NCBI RefSeq assembly: GCF_965363235.1
Contig: NC_134839.1
Span: 81,183,410-81,247,409, forward strand
Direction of reading: 5' to 3'
Source: Mytilus galloprovincialis
Lineage: Eukaryota; Mollusca; Bivalvia; Mytilida; Mytilidae
Length of the DNA: 64,000 bases
This document shows positions 24,920 through 35,839 of this stretch, piece by piece. How positions within the stretch are numbered: the first letter of the stretch is position 1; each line of letters starts with the position of its first letter. A program made the position numbers and the translations under genes. The notes under the pieces were generated by a model, which worked only from the letters and a program-made list of their open reading frames with translations, searched no databases and had not been told where the DNA came from.

Positions 24920-25090
24920 TCCAATTGAAAATTTCTTGCTATTGCACAATATTGTGCAATTAGATATTTCTTGCTATTGCGCAATACTGTGCAATTGAAA
25001 ATTTCTTGCTATTTCACAATTCTGTGCAATTGAAGATTTCTTGCTTTTGCTAAATACTTTGCAATTGAAAATTTTTTGCTATTGCACAAT
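24920..25090. repeat. 35 bp tandem repeat with internal palindrome
   Basis: Five units at about 35 bp spacing carry ATTTCTTGCTATTGC, then a palindrome whose best form is TTGCACAATATTGTGCAA, then TTGAAA. The palindrome decays in later units. It lies inside the pearl-like element. Confidence 0.75.
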
Positions 25091-25302
25091 ATTTAATAAA
25101 ATAATTTTGGATCCTGATTTGGACCAACTTGAAAACTGGGCCCATAATCAAAAATCTAAGTACATGTTTAGATTCAGCATATCAAAGAAGCCCAAGAATT
25201 CAATTTTTGTTAAAATCAAACTTAGTTTAATTTTGGACCCTTTGGACTTTAAAGTAGACCAATTTGAAAACGGGACCAAAAATTAAGAATCTACATACAC
25301 AG

Positions 25303-25468
25303 CATACCCGTAGCCCGGGGGGGGGGGTGTTTCGGACGAATCCCCCCCTTGAAATCAAATAAGCACTGTCAAAGTCAACGTTTTGTTCAAATTGTGACTG
25401 ATAAAGTCGAGTTCATGAGTCCAACGAACCCCCCCCCCCCCCCTTGGAAATTCCTGGCTACGGGCCTG
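25303..25468. mobile_element. 166 bp MITE with G- and C-runs (family 3)
   Basis: Ends are CATACCCGTAGCC at the left and CAGGCCCGTAGCC read inwards from the right. The 5 bp duplication CACAG is at 25298-25302 and 25469-25473. The paralogue at 52190 has CATACACAG once and no insert, which confirms the insertion. Next to the ends are a G run (about 25317-25327) and a C run (about 25429-25443) that can pair. Confidence 0.8.
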
Positions 25469-25567
25469 CACAGTTTGATTTGGCATATCAAAGAACCCCA
25501 ATTATTCAATTTTTGATGAAATCAAACAAAGTTTAATGTTGGACCCTTTGGGCCCCTTATTCCTAAA

Positions 25568-27050
25568 AGAGGGACGAAAGATACCAAAAGGGACAGTCAA
25601 ACTCATAAATCTAAAACAAACTGACAACGCCATGGCTAAAAATGAAAAAGACAAACAGAAAATCAATAGTACACATGACACAACATAGAAAACTAAAGAA
25701 TAAACAACACGAACCCCACCAAAAACTAGGAGTGATCTCAGGTGCTCCGGAAGGGTAAGCAGATCCTGCTCCATATGTGGCACTCGTCGTGTTGCTTATG
25801 TGATTACAAATCCGGTAAATAGTCTAATTCGGTAGGTCACATTCATGAAAGGGAAGGGGATTGTAGTTACGACGTAAAGAACATATCCGATATCATTTGT
25901 GAAACGGTTATTCCATAACGGTCAACCAACTCGTGATGGCGTCCGTAAAATTTACGAAGGGATGATTTCAACTTTACCATTTGGAACTCTTGGTTTAATA
26001 GCTTCCTTGTGAGCAGTAACCCTCTATCAAGAAAATCATGATAGGAAATGCACGCACGGGAATATCGTATCAATTGGGATATATATACCCCGTATGCAGG
26101 TGCTGCTGGAATGTTGCTACTTAGAAATGGAAAGTTCACAATTGGAAAGCTGAAATCATCTCTTTTGTCGTAAAGTTTTGTTTTCAACCGACCCTCATTG
26201 TCAATTTTTAGATGTAAGTCAAGATATGAAGCCGACTTAACTGTATCTGTAGTATCCTTTATCTCCAATTCGATGGAATAGATGCGTTCCACATAGTCAC
26301 CAAATTTTGAATTGTTTAGTGAAAGAACGTCATCTATATAGCGGAAAGTAGAGTTAAAGGATATTGCTAACTTCTTATCTTTCTTCCTAAGAAGTTCCTG
26401 CATGAAGTCAGCCTCATAATAATAAAGAAACAAGTCGGCAAGTAGAGGGGCACAGTTTGTTCCCATTGGGATGCCGACAGTCTGTTGAAAAACACGTCCT
26501 CCGAACGTTACAAATATGTTGTCAATCAAGAAATCAAGCATCTTGATAATATCGGTTTCAGAGAATTTATCCCTCCCTAAGATAAGATACTTGTATCTAC
26601 GTTGGCCATTCTTTTTTATGAAGCAAAGTAATACCAACTCTTTCAATTTGTCTTTTAGTTTGGAATGTGGAATACTTGTGTAAAGAGTAGAAAAGTCAAA
26701 TGTTTTAATATTGTTACAAGATGAAAGAGAGTTAGATTGTATGTACTCTAAAAGATCTTTGGAATTTTTAAGTATCCACATCTGATTCACGCCACCTCTA
26801 GAATAGGCAGTTTCACAATAACTTTGAAGCCCGTCTTTGATTGCTGATAAAATAGATGTTAATAATTTAGAAAGAGTTTTCGTGGAGCACTTGGAAGACC
26901 CATCAATATACCGTTGTTTGTATGGACATTTATGTAGTTTAGGTATCCAATACAGTGATGGAAGATTCAGTTCTTCATCTTTGGTTGAAATACCAAAGGA
27001 ACAAAGAACAGACCTATGATTATCCAGGATTTCCTCTTTGGTAAGTGTCG
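25568..27050 (-). mobile_element. 5'-truncated Penelope-like retroelement
   Basis: This minus-strand insert lies in the pearl tandem unit. Left of it the text is CCCCTTATTCCT and right of it AAACTGTTGGGACC; the paralogue at about 52278-52305 has these joined. The 3' UTR (25568-25866) contains GACAGTCAAACTCATAAATC and ACTGACAACGCCATGGCTAA, also seen at 29410 and 63060. The coding part is annotated separately. The 5' end is missing. Confidence 0.7.
25867..27050 (-). CDS. Penelope-like reverse transcriptase, 5' truncated
   Basis: The frame is open from about 27050 to the stop at 25867. The first internal ATG gives 307 residues, but homology-like text (LPSLYWIPKLHK, then YSRGGVNQMW) extends upstream, so the true protein began earlier. 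In the 307-residue part, motif A is FDFSTLYT (31-38), GIPMGTNCAP is 106-115, and the catalytic YIDD is 151-154. KTKLYDKRDDFSFPIVNFPF and YGVYISQLIRYSRAC follow. This pattern fits Penelope-like RTs. No GIY-YIG endonuclease is visible. The product would copy element RNA into DNA. It is inserted alone in a pearl-like element, so it is a dead-on-arrival copy despite the intact frame. Confidence 0.75.
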
Positions 27051-27586
27051 TAAACTGTTGGGACCAAAACTCCCAAAATCAATCCCAACCTTCCTTTTAT
27101 GGTCATAAACCTAGTGTTTAAATTTCATAGATTTCTATTTACTTATACTAAAGTTATGGTGCGAAAACCAAGAATAATGCTTATTTGGGCCCTTTTTTTG
27201 GCCCCTAATTCCTAAACAGTTGGAACCAAAACACCCAAAATCAATCCCAACCTTCCTTTTGTGGTCATAAACTTTGTTTCAAAATATCATTGGTTTCTAT
27301 GTACTTAAACTAAAGTTATAGTGCGAAAACCTAGAAAATGCTTATTTGGGCCCTTTTTGACCCCTTATTCCTAAACTGTTGGAACCAAAACTTCCAAAAT
27401 CAATCCCAACCTTTCTTTTATGGTCATAAACCTTGTGTTTAAATTTCAAACATTTCTATTTACTTAAACTAAAGTTATAGTGCGAAAACCAAAAGTATTC
27501 GGACGACGACGACGATGACGACGACGCTGACGGCAGCGTGATACCAATATACGACCAAAAATTTTCAAATTTTGCGGTCGTATAAA

Positions 27587-27925
27587 AATGATAAAAGGTC
27601 AACTAAAGTACGAAGTTGAAGAGCATTGAGAACCAAATATGTATAAAAGTTTTGCCGGATACAGCTGAGGTAATCTATTTCTAAGGTAGAAAAGCTTAGA
27701 ATTTCAGAAATTTAAAGTTTTGTAAACAGTTAATTTATAATTATGATCATATAAATAATAATTCATGTAAACACAGAAGTGCTGACTACTGGGCTAGTCA
27801 CACCCGCAGGGAATAAAAACTCCAGCAGCAGTAATAAACTCATCATAGATACCAGGATTGAAATTTTATATTTGCGCCTGATGCGCGTTTCGTTTAAAAA
27901 AGACTCACCAGTGACGCTCTAATGT
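27587..27925 (-). repeat. Dispersed mussel repeat A, inverted
   Basis: CAACTAAAGTACGAAGTTGA, then GTGCTGACTACTGGGC, ATGCGCGTTTCGTTTA and CTCACCAGTGACGCTC. Just beyond its end (about 27925-27955) is the empty site for the Ngaro-like element found at 53172 in the paralogue. Confidence 0.75.
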
Positions 27926-27989
27926 TGTTTTTCTTTTATCATTAAACGTCCAAATGAAGTACGAAGTTGGAAAACAATGAGGATCAAAA

Positions 27990-28415
27990 TTTCCTAAATG
28001 TTTTGCCAAATATAATATAAGGATTTCGGTATAATATGGTATTGTAAATTGCTTCTTTTTTTAAATAATTATCATCATTATAGTTTTGGTTTAATATATT
28101 ATATTTGTGAATATAATCACTACATTATCAAATATGATTATAATATAATTAGTTATCAAAAGTACCAGGATTATAATTTTATACTATACTGTCTTAAAAT
28201 TAGGTTATAGTAGAAATTTGAAAACTATAACCTAATTTTAAACCAACAGACAGTATAGTATTATTGGTCATATTATAATTATATTTGCTAATGCACTCAT
28301 TAAATCAAAGCTATAATAATGAAATGTTTTTAGAAAAAGAGGCTATAATTTTAAATATCATATTGTATCGAAATCTTTATATTATATAAAAGATTGGAAA
28401 TTAGTATATTGGTGA
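27990..28415. repeat. Imperfect ~400 bp palindrome (MITE-like)
   Basis: The left arm (CCAAATATAATATAAGGATT ... ATCATTATAGTTTTGGTTTA ... ATACTATACTGTCTTAAAAT) pairs with the right arm read backwards (ACCTAATTTTAAACC.. CAGACAGTATAGTAT ... CAAAGCTATAATAATG ... ATTGTATCGAAATCTTTATA). The centre is at about 28212. In the paralogue the left arm (59400-59575) is separated from the right (60852-61105) by an insert. Confidence 0.65.
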
Positions 28416-28744
28416 CACTATTTTGTTCCTACATCATATTTTCTTAATTCCGTGACTAGTTTGCTTATCATGCATGTCCTTGGCATAATATGATCGGAAG
28501 ACTTGTGTGAAGTAAGCTTGTTAGAATTTCGACCTTATTTAATATCTAGTCTACTAAAAATAAACAGGGTCAGGAAATATAAAGCTTGTCTTTGGTACAT
28601 TGACGTATATTAATTTAATTCATTGCTGATATATTATAATATTTTGAAATTTAAACAAATAAAAAGAAGACTTATATACGCACTAAAAGTTGAGGTTGAT
28701 ATTATTACTTACATAGATATAAGAAGATACCTGCACTTTGTTAA

Positions 28745-28905
28745 TTTGTTTATTTGTTTAGGGACCAGCTGAAGGACGCCTCCGGGTGCGGGAGTTTCTC
28801 GCTGCATTGAAGACCCATTGATTGCCTTCGGTTTTTGTCTGCTCTATGGTCGGGTTGTGTCTCTTTGACATATTCCCCATTTCCATTCTCAATTTTACTT
28901 ATTGA
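28745..28905 (+). repeat. Dispersed repeat C (RT-element 3' UTR type)
   Basis: GACCAGCTGAAGGACGCCTC, CGGGTGCGGGAGTTTCTCGC, then TATGGTCGGGTTGTGTCTCT and CCCCATTTCCATTCTCAATT. Other copies are at 32310-32395, 48937-49072 (as the 3' UTR of an RT element) and 62545-62690. Confidence 0.75.
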
Positions 28906-29758
28906 AAAGTTAAAATAGGGATTGTCTCTCGTGTTGTTTGCTTAATGGCGTTCCACGTGATTTAGCTCTAATCATTCTCTGAGGGCTTACCTCTGGTGGT
29001 TCTCAACTTTGATAGTAAATCCTAAATTTATCAACAAGATCGGTAAAATGAACTAAATTTATTCTACAAGATTTTGTTTTTCCACTTTATGTACTTTTGG
29101 TTTTCTGTTTAAGAGAAGGTATGTTTTCGGTTTGCAAACTTCTGATATTGAATGTACCTAGATATCCCGGGAAAAAATGCAAAAGCCTAGGCACTGTCAA
29201 AAGAGATATTTATGATAGACAAAGCTAGGCTGAATGTTACTTTTTTATGTTTTATATTTCCTTGCTGTCTCATTATCGTTTGTTCCGATTCTCGTTTGTT
29301 GAAGACAACGCCATCAGACTGTATAGATGCATATGATTTATAATGATGCAACTTCCACCAGAAGTGACGAAATTAAATGAAATTTCATCAAATGACGAAA
29401 AAAAGAGGAGCGAAAGATACTAGACAGTCAAACTCGTAGATCGAAAATAAACTGACAACGCAATGGCTAAGTTTGTAATAACTATCCTTAAAAAATTCTT
29501 AAATTCTGACAAAGCGTTCATACACTATCACTATCCTAAATTTAAGGTTTAATCTATGACCAAGGTACGGTTAACATAATAGTTAAGTAATGACACATGT
29601 TAAAACTTTGGTATGATTTCTTTTTGTATTGTGCCCATGACATTAAGAACAATTCGCCCATGTATAGACCATCACGAATAAGAAAATAGGTCTGTGTTGA
29701 ATTCAGTTAACCTTTCGTAAGGTCAATAAATGCTATCCAACCATCCACAAAATTTGCA

Positions 29759-29768
29759 TATATAAATA
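29759..29768 (+). promoter_or_regulatory. TATA box of the six-exon secreted peptide gene
   Basis: TATATAAATA lies 53 bp before the ATG at 29812. This leaves room for a start site about 30 bp downstream and a short 5' UTR of about 20 bp. The same box at the same distance is present in the duplicate (63410-63419). Confidence 0.6.
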
Positions 29769-29811
29769 AATGATGCAGTCTCGCTTTACCACTTTAGACA
29801 ATCATAACACG

Positions 29812-31224
29812 ATGGTTAATATAAGCGTTGTTCTTGTTTTAGTGCTGGCTGTTGGTAAGATTATATCTAGCAAGTTGTGAAATGGACATACATTTATACT
29901 TATATATCTGTGGCATCAATCATCAGGCTAAATACAATGTAATATCAACGAATTTATAACACATACTATATAGTAACTACATGCATGTGAAAACGTTCTT
30001 TTTTTTAAGACGTTGTTTAGAAAGGGAAGTTTCATTGGTTATTATTTTCCTGTGTGATGTTGCTTACTGCAAAATTCGAATCACATTTAAAAGATGAGTA
30101 TATATTTTACACTTTATTGAATTGAAATTCTTGAAATGTTGTGTATGTATAAAACTGTATCTTTCTTATTATATTAGGTTATACTGTTGCCATTGATTGC
30201 TTCGGAACAACATGCAACGTGGATCAAGAGGTCAGTTAATTAAGTTTGTTTTTTTAAACATTTTTATCATACATGTGGTGGATTGGGAAACAAGTTTTGC
30301 AACTTATATTAATCCCTTTCCACTTTGCGGGTGCGAATGCTGCCTTGTAGCGGCATGAGCCACCTCTTTTTTCGAAATCTACAATTTAATCTTGTTTTTA
30401 CGTTTAATTTGTTTAAAAAATCACAAAAAATTGATACAGGTTTAAACTATATATAATAAGGCATTAATATATATACACTTATGTTCATTCAAAATTAAGA
30501 GCTTATACTTTTTAAAACATAGCACGCTTGTGTTTGTTTTTACTGAGAAATTGCTTAGTTTCAAGTTAGGTTGAAAATCGCGGCACTTAAGAATAAATCT
30601 CTTCTTTTCTACTTAGTTTTCGGATCAAAAAAATTATAAGTTTTATTACTGGAATGTTAACAATAAAACCTATCATTTACAGTCAAATTCAAATTTTTGT
30701 TTAAAGTAGATATGCAATAAATTACGTATTTCACACAAGCTCTGGTGAGCTTTTCAAATAGACTGAATTATACAATTTATACTAACCTACAAAAAGCCAT
30801 GCGTTTATTATTTATCTCGTCTCATTATATGGAATAACAGATCGCAGTTTTACTTGTTTGTGACACTGACTTCATCAGCTGGAATATCCAACTCTAGTTC
30901 CACATCAGAAATATTGCAAAACTACATCCTGTAATTCCATATTAATGAAACGGGATAAATAATAAACGCAAACCAGACATGTTTATTAACATGTGAGTTA
31001 CTATCAAAATAAGCACACCTCTATTTTTTATATGTTAACCTACAATATTTCGAGCTACATAAGTTTAATTTAAACAAACTTTACTGAATTAGATACTCTC
31101 AAATTAAACGTAGAAATAAAAAAAAATAAGTAGGAGTTTTATCATAACTTGAGGCTGTTGTTGCTTTCATCCACTTCATTTGACCTTGGTAAATGGTTCT
31201 CTTTTTGGCAATCATACCACATCT

Positions 31225-31265
<41 letters not shown>

Positions 31266-34200
31266 TTCTTCTTTTTTAGTCAAATTAAGCTTATATTGGA
31301 TTTGGATAATTTTGTTTATTTCTTTTGGTCAAATAGTACTTTAGGTATCAAAAAGATGTTTACATCATTGGCCTTCAATTTTATTGTTTTATCTAAATGC
31401 ACCTGATTAGTAAGGTTAACATAGAAAGGTGCATCGGATGTTCTAAATTATATATATATTTTTTGTAAAGTAAAGCAGCAAAACACACTAAATTACAACT
31501 TTGGTTCATGATTTGAAATCTAACCATTCTTTAAATAGAAATCAATAAAAAAAATCACAGGTTATTCAGAATTCTAAACATGTGATAAAACCTACACCAT
31601 ACGTCATCCAAGATCATCTTTTGGAAGCCTACTCATGCTACGTATATTTTCCAATAGCAAATTTATACTTCATTAGATTAACGATATTCTCCCATACACA
31701 ATAGTTTATCAAACACACAATTCCTTCTACGAAGTGCTAGCACTGAACCACAATTACCAAAGAAAATAATAGAATAAACACCCGAGTTCACCTTTGATGA
31801 TAAAAATATCCTGATTTCAAAACATAACTCTAGTTTTTCATGCTTTAGCATTCAAACCATAATCCTATCATTTTTTTTTCAGTATTGTCAGATTATGCTT
31901 AAGACACAGACAGGACAATGTTATACTCATCATGGAAATGGGGTACGTTTAATCTTTCTAATCGTTTGAATCATGGTGAAAATTATTGTTTTTGTCTTAA
32001 CCTAAACTTAACCCTTTATGAACAATCGAAAATTGTTCAAATTTGACAAAAATGAGAATAATCAATACCAACTGTATCGAAATACAACAACATAATTTTC
32101 TGTCGTAAAGACGGAAGTCTAATGCAATACAGATAAGACAATACAAGACCCTATCGACGAATCCGGTATAGAGTTCATTCGAGTCAGGAGTCATTTTTGC
32201 TGTTGGTTTACTGAAATAATGTTAATAAATAACTCAACTCAAAATCACCTGTATTTAACTGTTCGTTTCGAAAAGTGTGTCCAAGCGAAACTCTCTCTCT
32301 TAGTTATTGAAAACCTTTAATTGGCATTCTGCTGTTTTCTACTGTTTGGTCGGGTTGTTGTCTCTATGACACATTCCCAAATTGCATTCTCAAATTACCT
32401 ATATACGGAAAATATATATCTGATTTCAGCACCACGAAGACCATCAGTCATGCATTGGTGCTCATCACCCTGGGGACCATTGTTTCTGCAAAGATCAAGC
32501 TTGTGTAACCCAAATTAGTAAGTTTTAAAATTGAGTAAGGCAGTGTTCTAACTTGATTATGTTTACACGATGTTTTTATTTGTTTTTATCTGACCTCTAA
32601 CCGTTGTAAAAAAAATATCAGAACTGGAAAAAAAAATGCTTCTCTTTATATAGATATAGGAAGATGTGGTATGAGTGCCAATGAGACAACTCTCCATCCA
32701 AGTAACAATTTATAAAAGTTAACCATTATAGGTCAAGGTATGGCCTTCAACACGGAGCCTTGACTCACATTGAACAGCAAGGTATAAAGGGCCACACAAA
32801 TTACTAGTGTAAAACCATTAAATCGTGAAAACCAACAGTTTAATCTATATAAAAACGAGAAACGAAAAACACTTATGAATCACATAAACAGACGACAACC
32901 ACTGAACATCAGATTCCTAACTTGGAACAGTTGCAAACAATTGCAACGGTAATACACGTTTTAATGGTACCAAACCTTCTCCCTTTTCTGAAACAATAGC
33001 ATAACATCCCAACATAGAAAGACACACTATAAAATATCAATTGGAAGGCTTAACTCAATAACAAAAACGTAGTAACACAAATTAACACACACTGAACGAA
33101 TTAATTTGATCTGCGATACAATGCAAATACATAGTTAATAAAATAAGGGATAAATAATTCAGGTAAAAAGTAAATTAATAAATTTAAACTAAGGTAAAAG
33201 TATAAAACCGCTTTGAAATGTTAAACCATTTTTAGAAAAAAAACATTAGCTCCTCTTTTGAAGTCTGAATCGTACAGATGTCAAAATTCAGTACTTATGA
33301 ACTACATAAACTACATGTATTTATACTTTCACCCTGCATAACGTCCTCTATTTCAATGGAATGAACATTTGAAAATGTTCACATACTTCAACTAAATAAG
33401 ACACAGCAATACTATATGAAAATAGAAATACACGTATAATGTCTTTTGAAAACAATCTGTTTCAGTGATGGAGTGGGCCTCTAGTTCAACTGTCGATGCA
33501 GGCGGATCAAATATGACAACACTTCTTCCAATGACCACACAGATGCCAATGACAAGTAAGTAAAAACATGTACTATAAACGGCTTTGATGTCAGAGTTCA
33601 TGAAATAATGCCGAAATATACGGACTGTATGTAAGATTATGAAAACATATAATGTCGAAATATGAAAAAGGTAGCGTTAAGTTCATATAGGAGATCTCGA
33701 AGAGTGTTAAATCATTTAGTTTGTCACGAACATAATGTAGAGCTGTTTGTTTTGAACTTGTTTTATTCCAGATAAAAAAAAACTCTGTTTGTAAAGGCAA
33801 TATTAGTTTGAATAATTGTAAAAAAGGATCGTGTTATTTTGAGATTTATATACATACAATAAAATAAAAAGAATCACAAAAACATTTGGGCAGGACAACA
33901 TGCCATATTATCAGCCCCATAAAAACTTAAAATCAAAGACAAAGACAAACAGAAACAAAAAAAAAATATTAAGGTCAAGACAGCCTGCCATAGTATCGAC
34001 TCTGTTTATGGTAGGGTTTAACCATTTTTAATTGCCAAAATCCTCCTTTGCCTATCTAGAATGTTTATAAACTAAAACACACAAAATAAACCCAACATGA
34101 TGACCACTTAATGAACAAGGAAATAAAGAACAACGCATAATTCTGAAATCAGGGTCAAAATATGCTACCCATTTAAAGCTACATACACAGTTCTTCGTTC

Positions 34201-34733
34201 GATTTTGACACTCAAGAACAAATAAATAAAAATCAGTCACTATGTATACTATGTCACAAAGTTACATGTAGATAGTGAGCCTATAACTCATAGCTGAGTT
34301 AAAGATTTAATTCTGCTATAAATATAATATATATATATAACAGGTAGTTAGTTGAGTTCTTCAAAGTGACTAACAGTAACACCATTGCAAATTGTATTAT
34401 TTTTTATTTATTGAATGTAGTTCTTTTTAAATCAAATACATTGAATTTAATAAAATTTTGTTTGCAGAAATAGTTAGAACTTAGTGTAAACAAATTCATC
34501 TGTAAACGACATTTCAATGCCAATACAAATAATATGCGTTCAATTCTGGCGAGTAAAGCATGTGTGAATTTAGATTGAAATTATGCATACCTTAGTCATT
34601 TTGAATGCTTGCGTGGTCGAAATATATTTCAGAGATATCTCATGGCAGTAAAACTATTTATTAATATTATTTCCCTTTTATTTATTGTTTCTTGCAAAAA
34701 TTTAATGCTAGTAATTTTCTTTTAACAGCGTAA
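29812..34733 (+). CDS. Secreted 8-cysteine His-rich peptide, six exons
   Basis: Coding exons are 29812-29854, 30178-30230, 31883-31942, 32430-32517, 33466-33555 and 34729-34733. Every intron is GT-AG and the phases agree throughout (1, 0, 0, 1, 1), giving 112 codons then TAA. Residues 1 to about 19 are a signal peptide (VVLVLVLAVGYTVA). The mature part has eight Cys spaced C-x4-C-x6-C-x10-C-x14-C-x9-C-x1-C-x4-C, with His-His pairs in YTHHGNGHHEDH and GAHHPGDH. Exon 5 encodes a tail rich in Ser, Thr and Met with one NMT glycosylation site. The CxC near the end recalls cysteine-rich mussel defence peptides, but the spacing matches no family I can name. A secreted host-defence, metal-binding or matrix role is possible. 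Regulation: TATA promoter. Confidence 0.75.
30801..30969. mobile_element. 169 bp MITE in intron 2 of the peptide gene
   Basis: GCGTTTATTATTTATCTCGT at the left pairs with GATAAATAATAAACGC at the right, and ATTATATGGAAT with ATTCCATATTAAT further in. No target duplication is evident. Confidence 0.6.
31190..31260 (-). repeat. Dispersed repeat B end with T30 run
   Basis: GGCAATCATACCACATCTCC is followed by 30 T residues (31228-31257). The minus strand shows an A run beside the repeat end. It lies in intron 2 of the peptide gene. Confidence 0.7.
32310..32395 (+). repeat. Dispersed repeat C fragment beside an acceptor site
   Basis: TTTGGTCGGGTTGTTGTCTC then TATGACACATTCCCAAATTG. It ends about 35 bp before exon 4 of the peptide gene, so it lies close to the branch-point region. 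Confidence 0.65.
32640..33110 (+). repeat. Dispersed bivalve repeat B, long copy
   Basis: GGAAGATGTGGTATGAGTGC, CAATGAGACAACTCTCCATC, CACGGAGCCTTGACTCACAT, GACGACAACCACTGAACATC and ACTTGGAACAGTTGCAAACA follow in order. It is the fullest copy in the window and lies within intron 4 of the peptide gene. There is no coding frame. Confidence 0.7.
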
Positions 34734-34799
34734 ATTCAAGAAATTTTCATCAAAAGCATGATTGAAGAGGCAGAAAAAGCCATGACTATACACGTGAAT

Positions 34800-34805
34800 A
34801 ATAAA
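34800..34805 (+). terminator. Polyadenylation signal of the peptide gene
   Basis: AATAAA lies 67 bp after the stop codon at 34731-34733. Confidence 0.5.
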
Positions 34806-34992
34806 TGTTTATATATGATTGACTTCTGGTATTCACGTGAACCCATTTCATTCTGTTGACAAAAAACTGCATTATAAAGTGTCCACAAGAAGAATATGTG
34901 TTTAGTTAATAATAAGTATCATTTCGTGCTTGTTTGTCTTTGTCTAAACCTCAAATATTTAGACAGTTCAGTGCAGGTCTCATGGGTATTAA

Positions 34993-35356
34993 GGTAGCAC
35001 AATACAAAGATTTTTTCACCTCCAATCGAACAACTTTAAACTGATGTTATTCCTCTCATCCTTCTTTAAACGTTACAAATGAGGTACCGAAAGAAAGAAT
35101 AAAGATTAGTCTTTCAAACTGTGATAATTTCATTATGACATAATTATTACATAATTAATTGTTAAATAACTAGTTGCTATATTGTGATATCCACACTTGA
35201 AAGAATTTAGCTTCTTTGTTATTCATAGCATCCAAAAATATTCTATAGATTCATGTACAACACAGTTTTCTATGTTATATTTAAAGAAGGATGAAATGAA
35301 TTACATCAGTTTAAAGTTTTCTGATTGGGAGTGAAACATCTTTGTATTGTGCTACC
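34993..35356. mobile_element. 364 bp MITE with TTAA target sites
   Basis: TTAA flanks both ends (34989-34992 and 35357-35360). The TIRs start GGTAGCACAATACAAAGAT and extend about 80 bp inward (ACTTTAAACTGATGT, CATCCTTCTTTAAA). A TTAA duplication fits piggyBac or Kolobok relatives. No transposase is seen. Confidence 0.7.
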
Positions 35357-35569
35357 TTAAAGCGGTAAAGTATGAAATTTAGAAAAATAAATGGCATTGC
35401 ACGATCTTGAATTTGAATAAGATCAGAATCGTTGATAGTGATGATATTGGTGCATTGTTTTTAAACAGTCAGTCGATATGCTAATGGACACTTATTGTAC
35501 ATCATTACTGGCCGACTTGTTCTGTTTGCTCATATAAAACAGATTTATTATAGCTGACTATGCGATATG

Positions 35570-35690
35570 GGCTTTGCTCATTGTTGAAGGCCGTACGGTG
35601 ACCTATAGTTGTTAATGTCTGTGTCATTTTGGTCTTTTATGGATAGTTGTTTCATTGGCAATCATACAACATCTTCTTTTTTATATTCAC
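35570..35690 (-). repeat. Dispersed repeat B end, inverted
   Basis: GGGCTTTGCTCATTGTTGAA, GGCCGTACGGTGACCTATAG, then CATTGGCAATCATACAACAT. This is a standard 3' portion of the bivalve repeat. Confidence 0.75.
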
Positions 35691-35839
35691 ACAGAACTTT
35701 CTCAAATACAAAAAGAAAAACACCTTGCATAGTGTTTAATTGCACTTTCAGACTCATTGATTGTCATTTATCCTAAATTATCATAATGAACTTGAGATTT
35801 AGGCTACCATCGGAAAAAGAAGGTCTGCTTCAACTCTTT

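Larger units (their letters stand above)
24317..27586 (+). mobile_element. Pearl-like element with TTTATACGACCGCA ends
   Basis: TTTATACGACCGCA at 24317 and TGCGGTCGTATAAA ending at 27586 form the inverted ends. The right part has three ~160 bp tandem units (ATTCCTAAAC at 25557/27050, 27208 and 27367) followed by GACGACGACGATGACGACG. Two later insertions interrupt it: a 166 bp MITE (25303-25468) and a Penelope-like RT element (about 25568-27050). A truncated copy without either insert is at 52190-52818. There is no coding capacity of its own. Confidence 0.7.
25290..30150. repeat. Segmental duplication, left copy
   Basis: Apart from inserts, this matches 52189-63800 in order: the pearl array, dispersed repeat A, the imperfect palindrome, the 28750 repeat, and the promoter, exon 1 and most of intron 1 of the six-exon gene. 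It differs by the MITE and RT at 25.3-27.05 kb, and by an extra ~150 bp at about 29110-29260 that is absent near 62887. Confidence 0.85.

Noticed and set aside
26837..27019. 60-codon plus-strand frame
   Set aside because: It is antisense to the upstream part of the Penelope-like RT, which has recognisable text on the minus strand.
29812..34733. Assignment of the 8-Cys peptide to myticin, mytilin or a toxin family
   Set aside because: Cysteine spacing differs from those I know, apart from one CxC. No function beyond secretion can be supported from the sequence.
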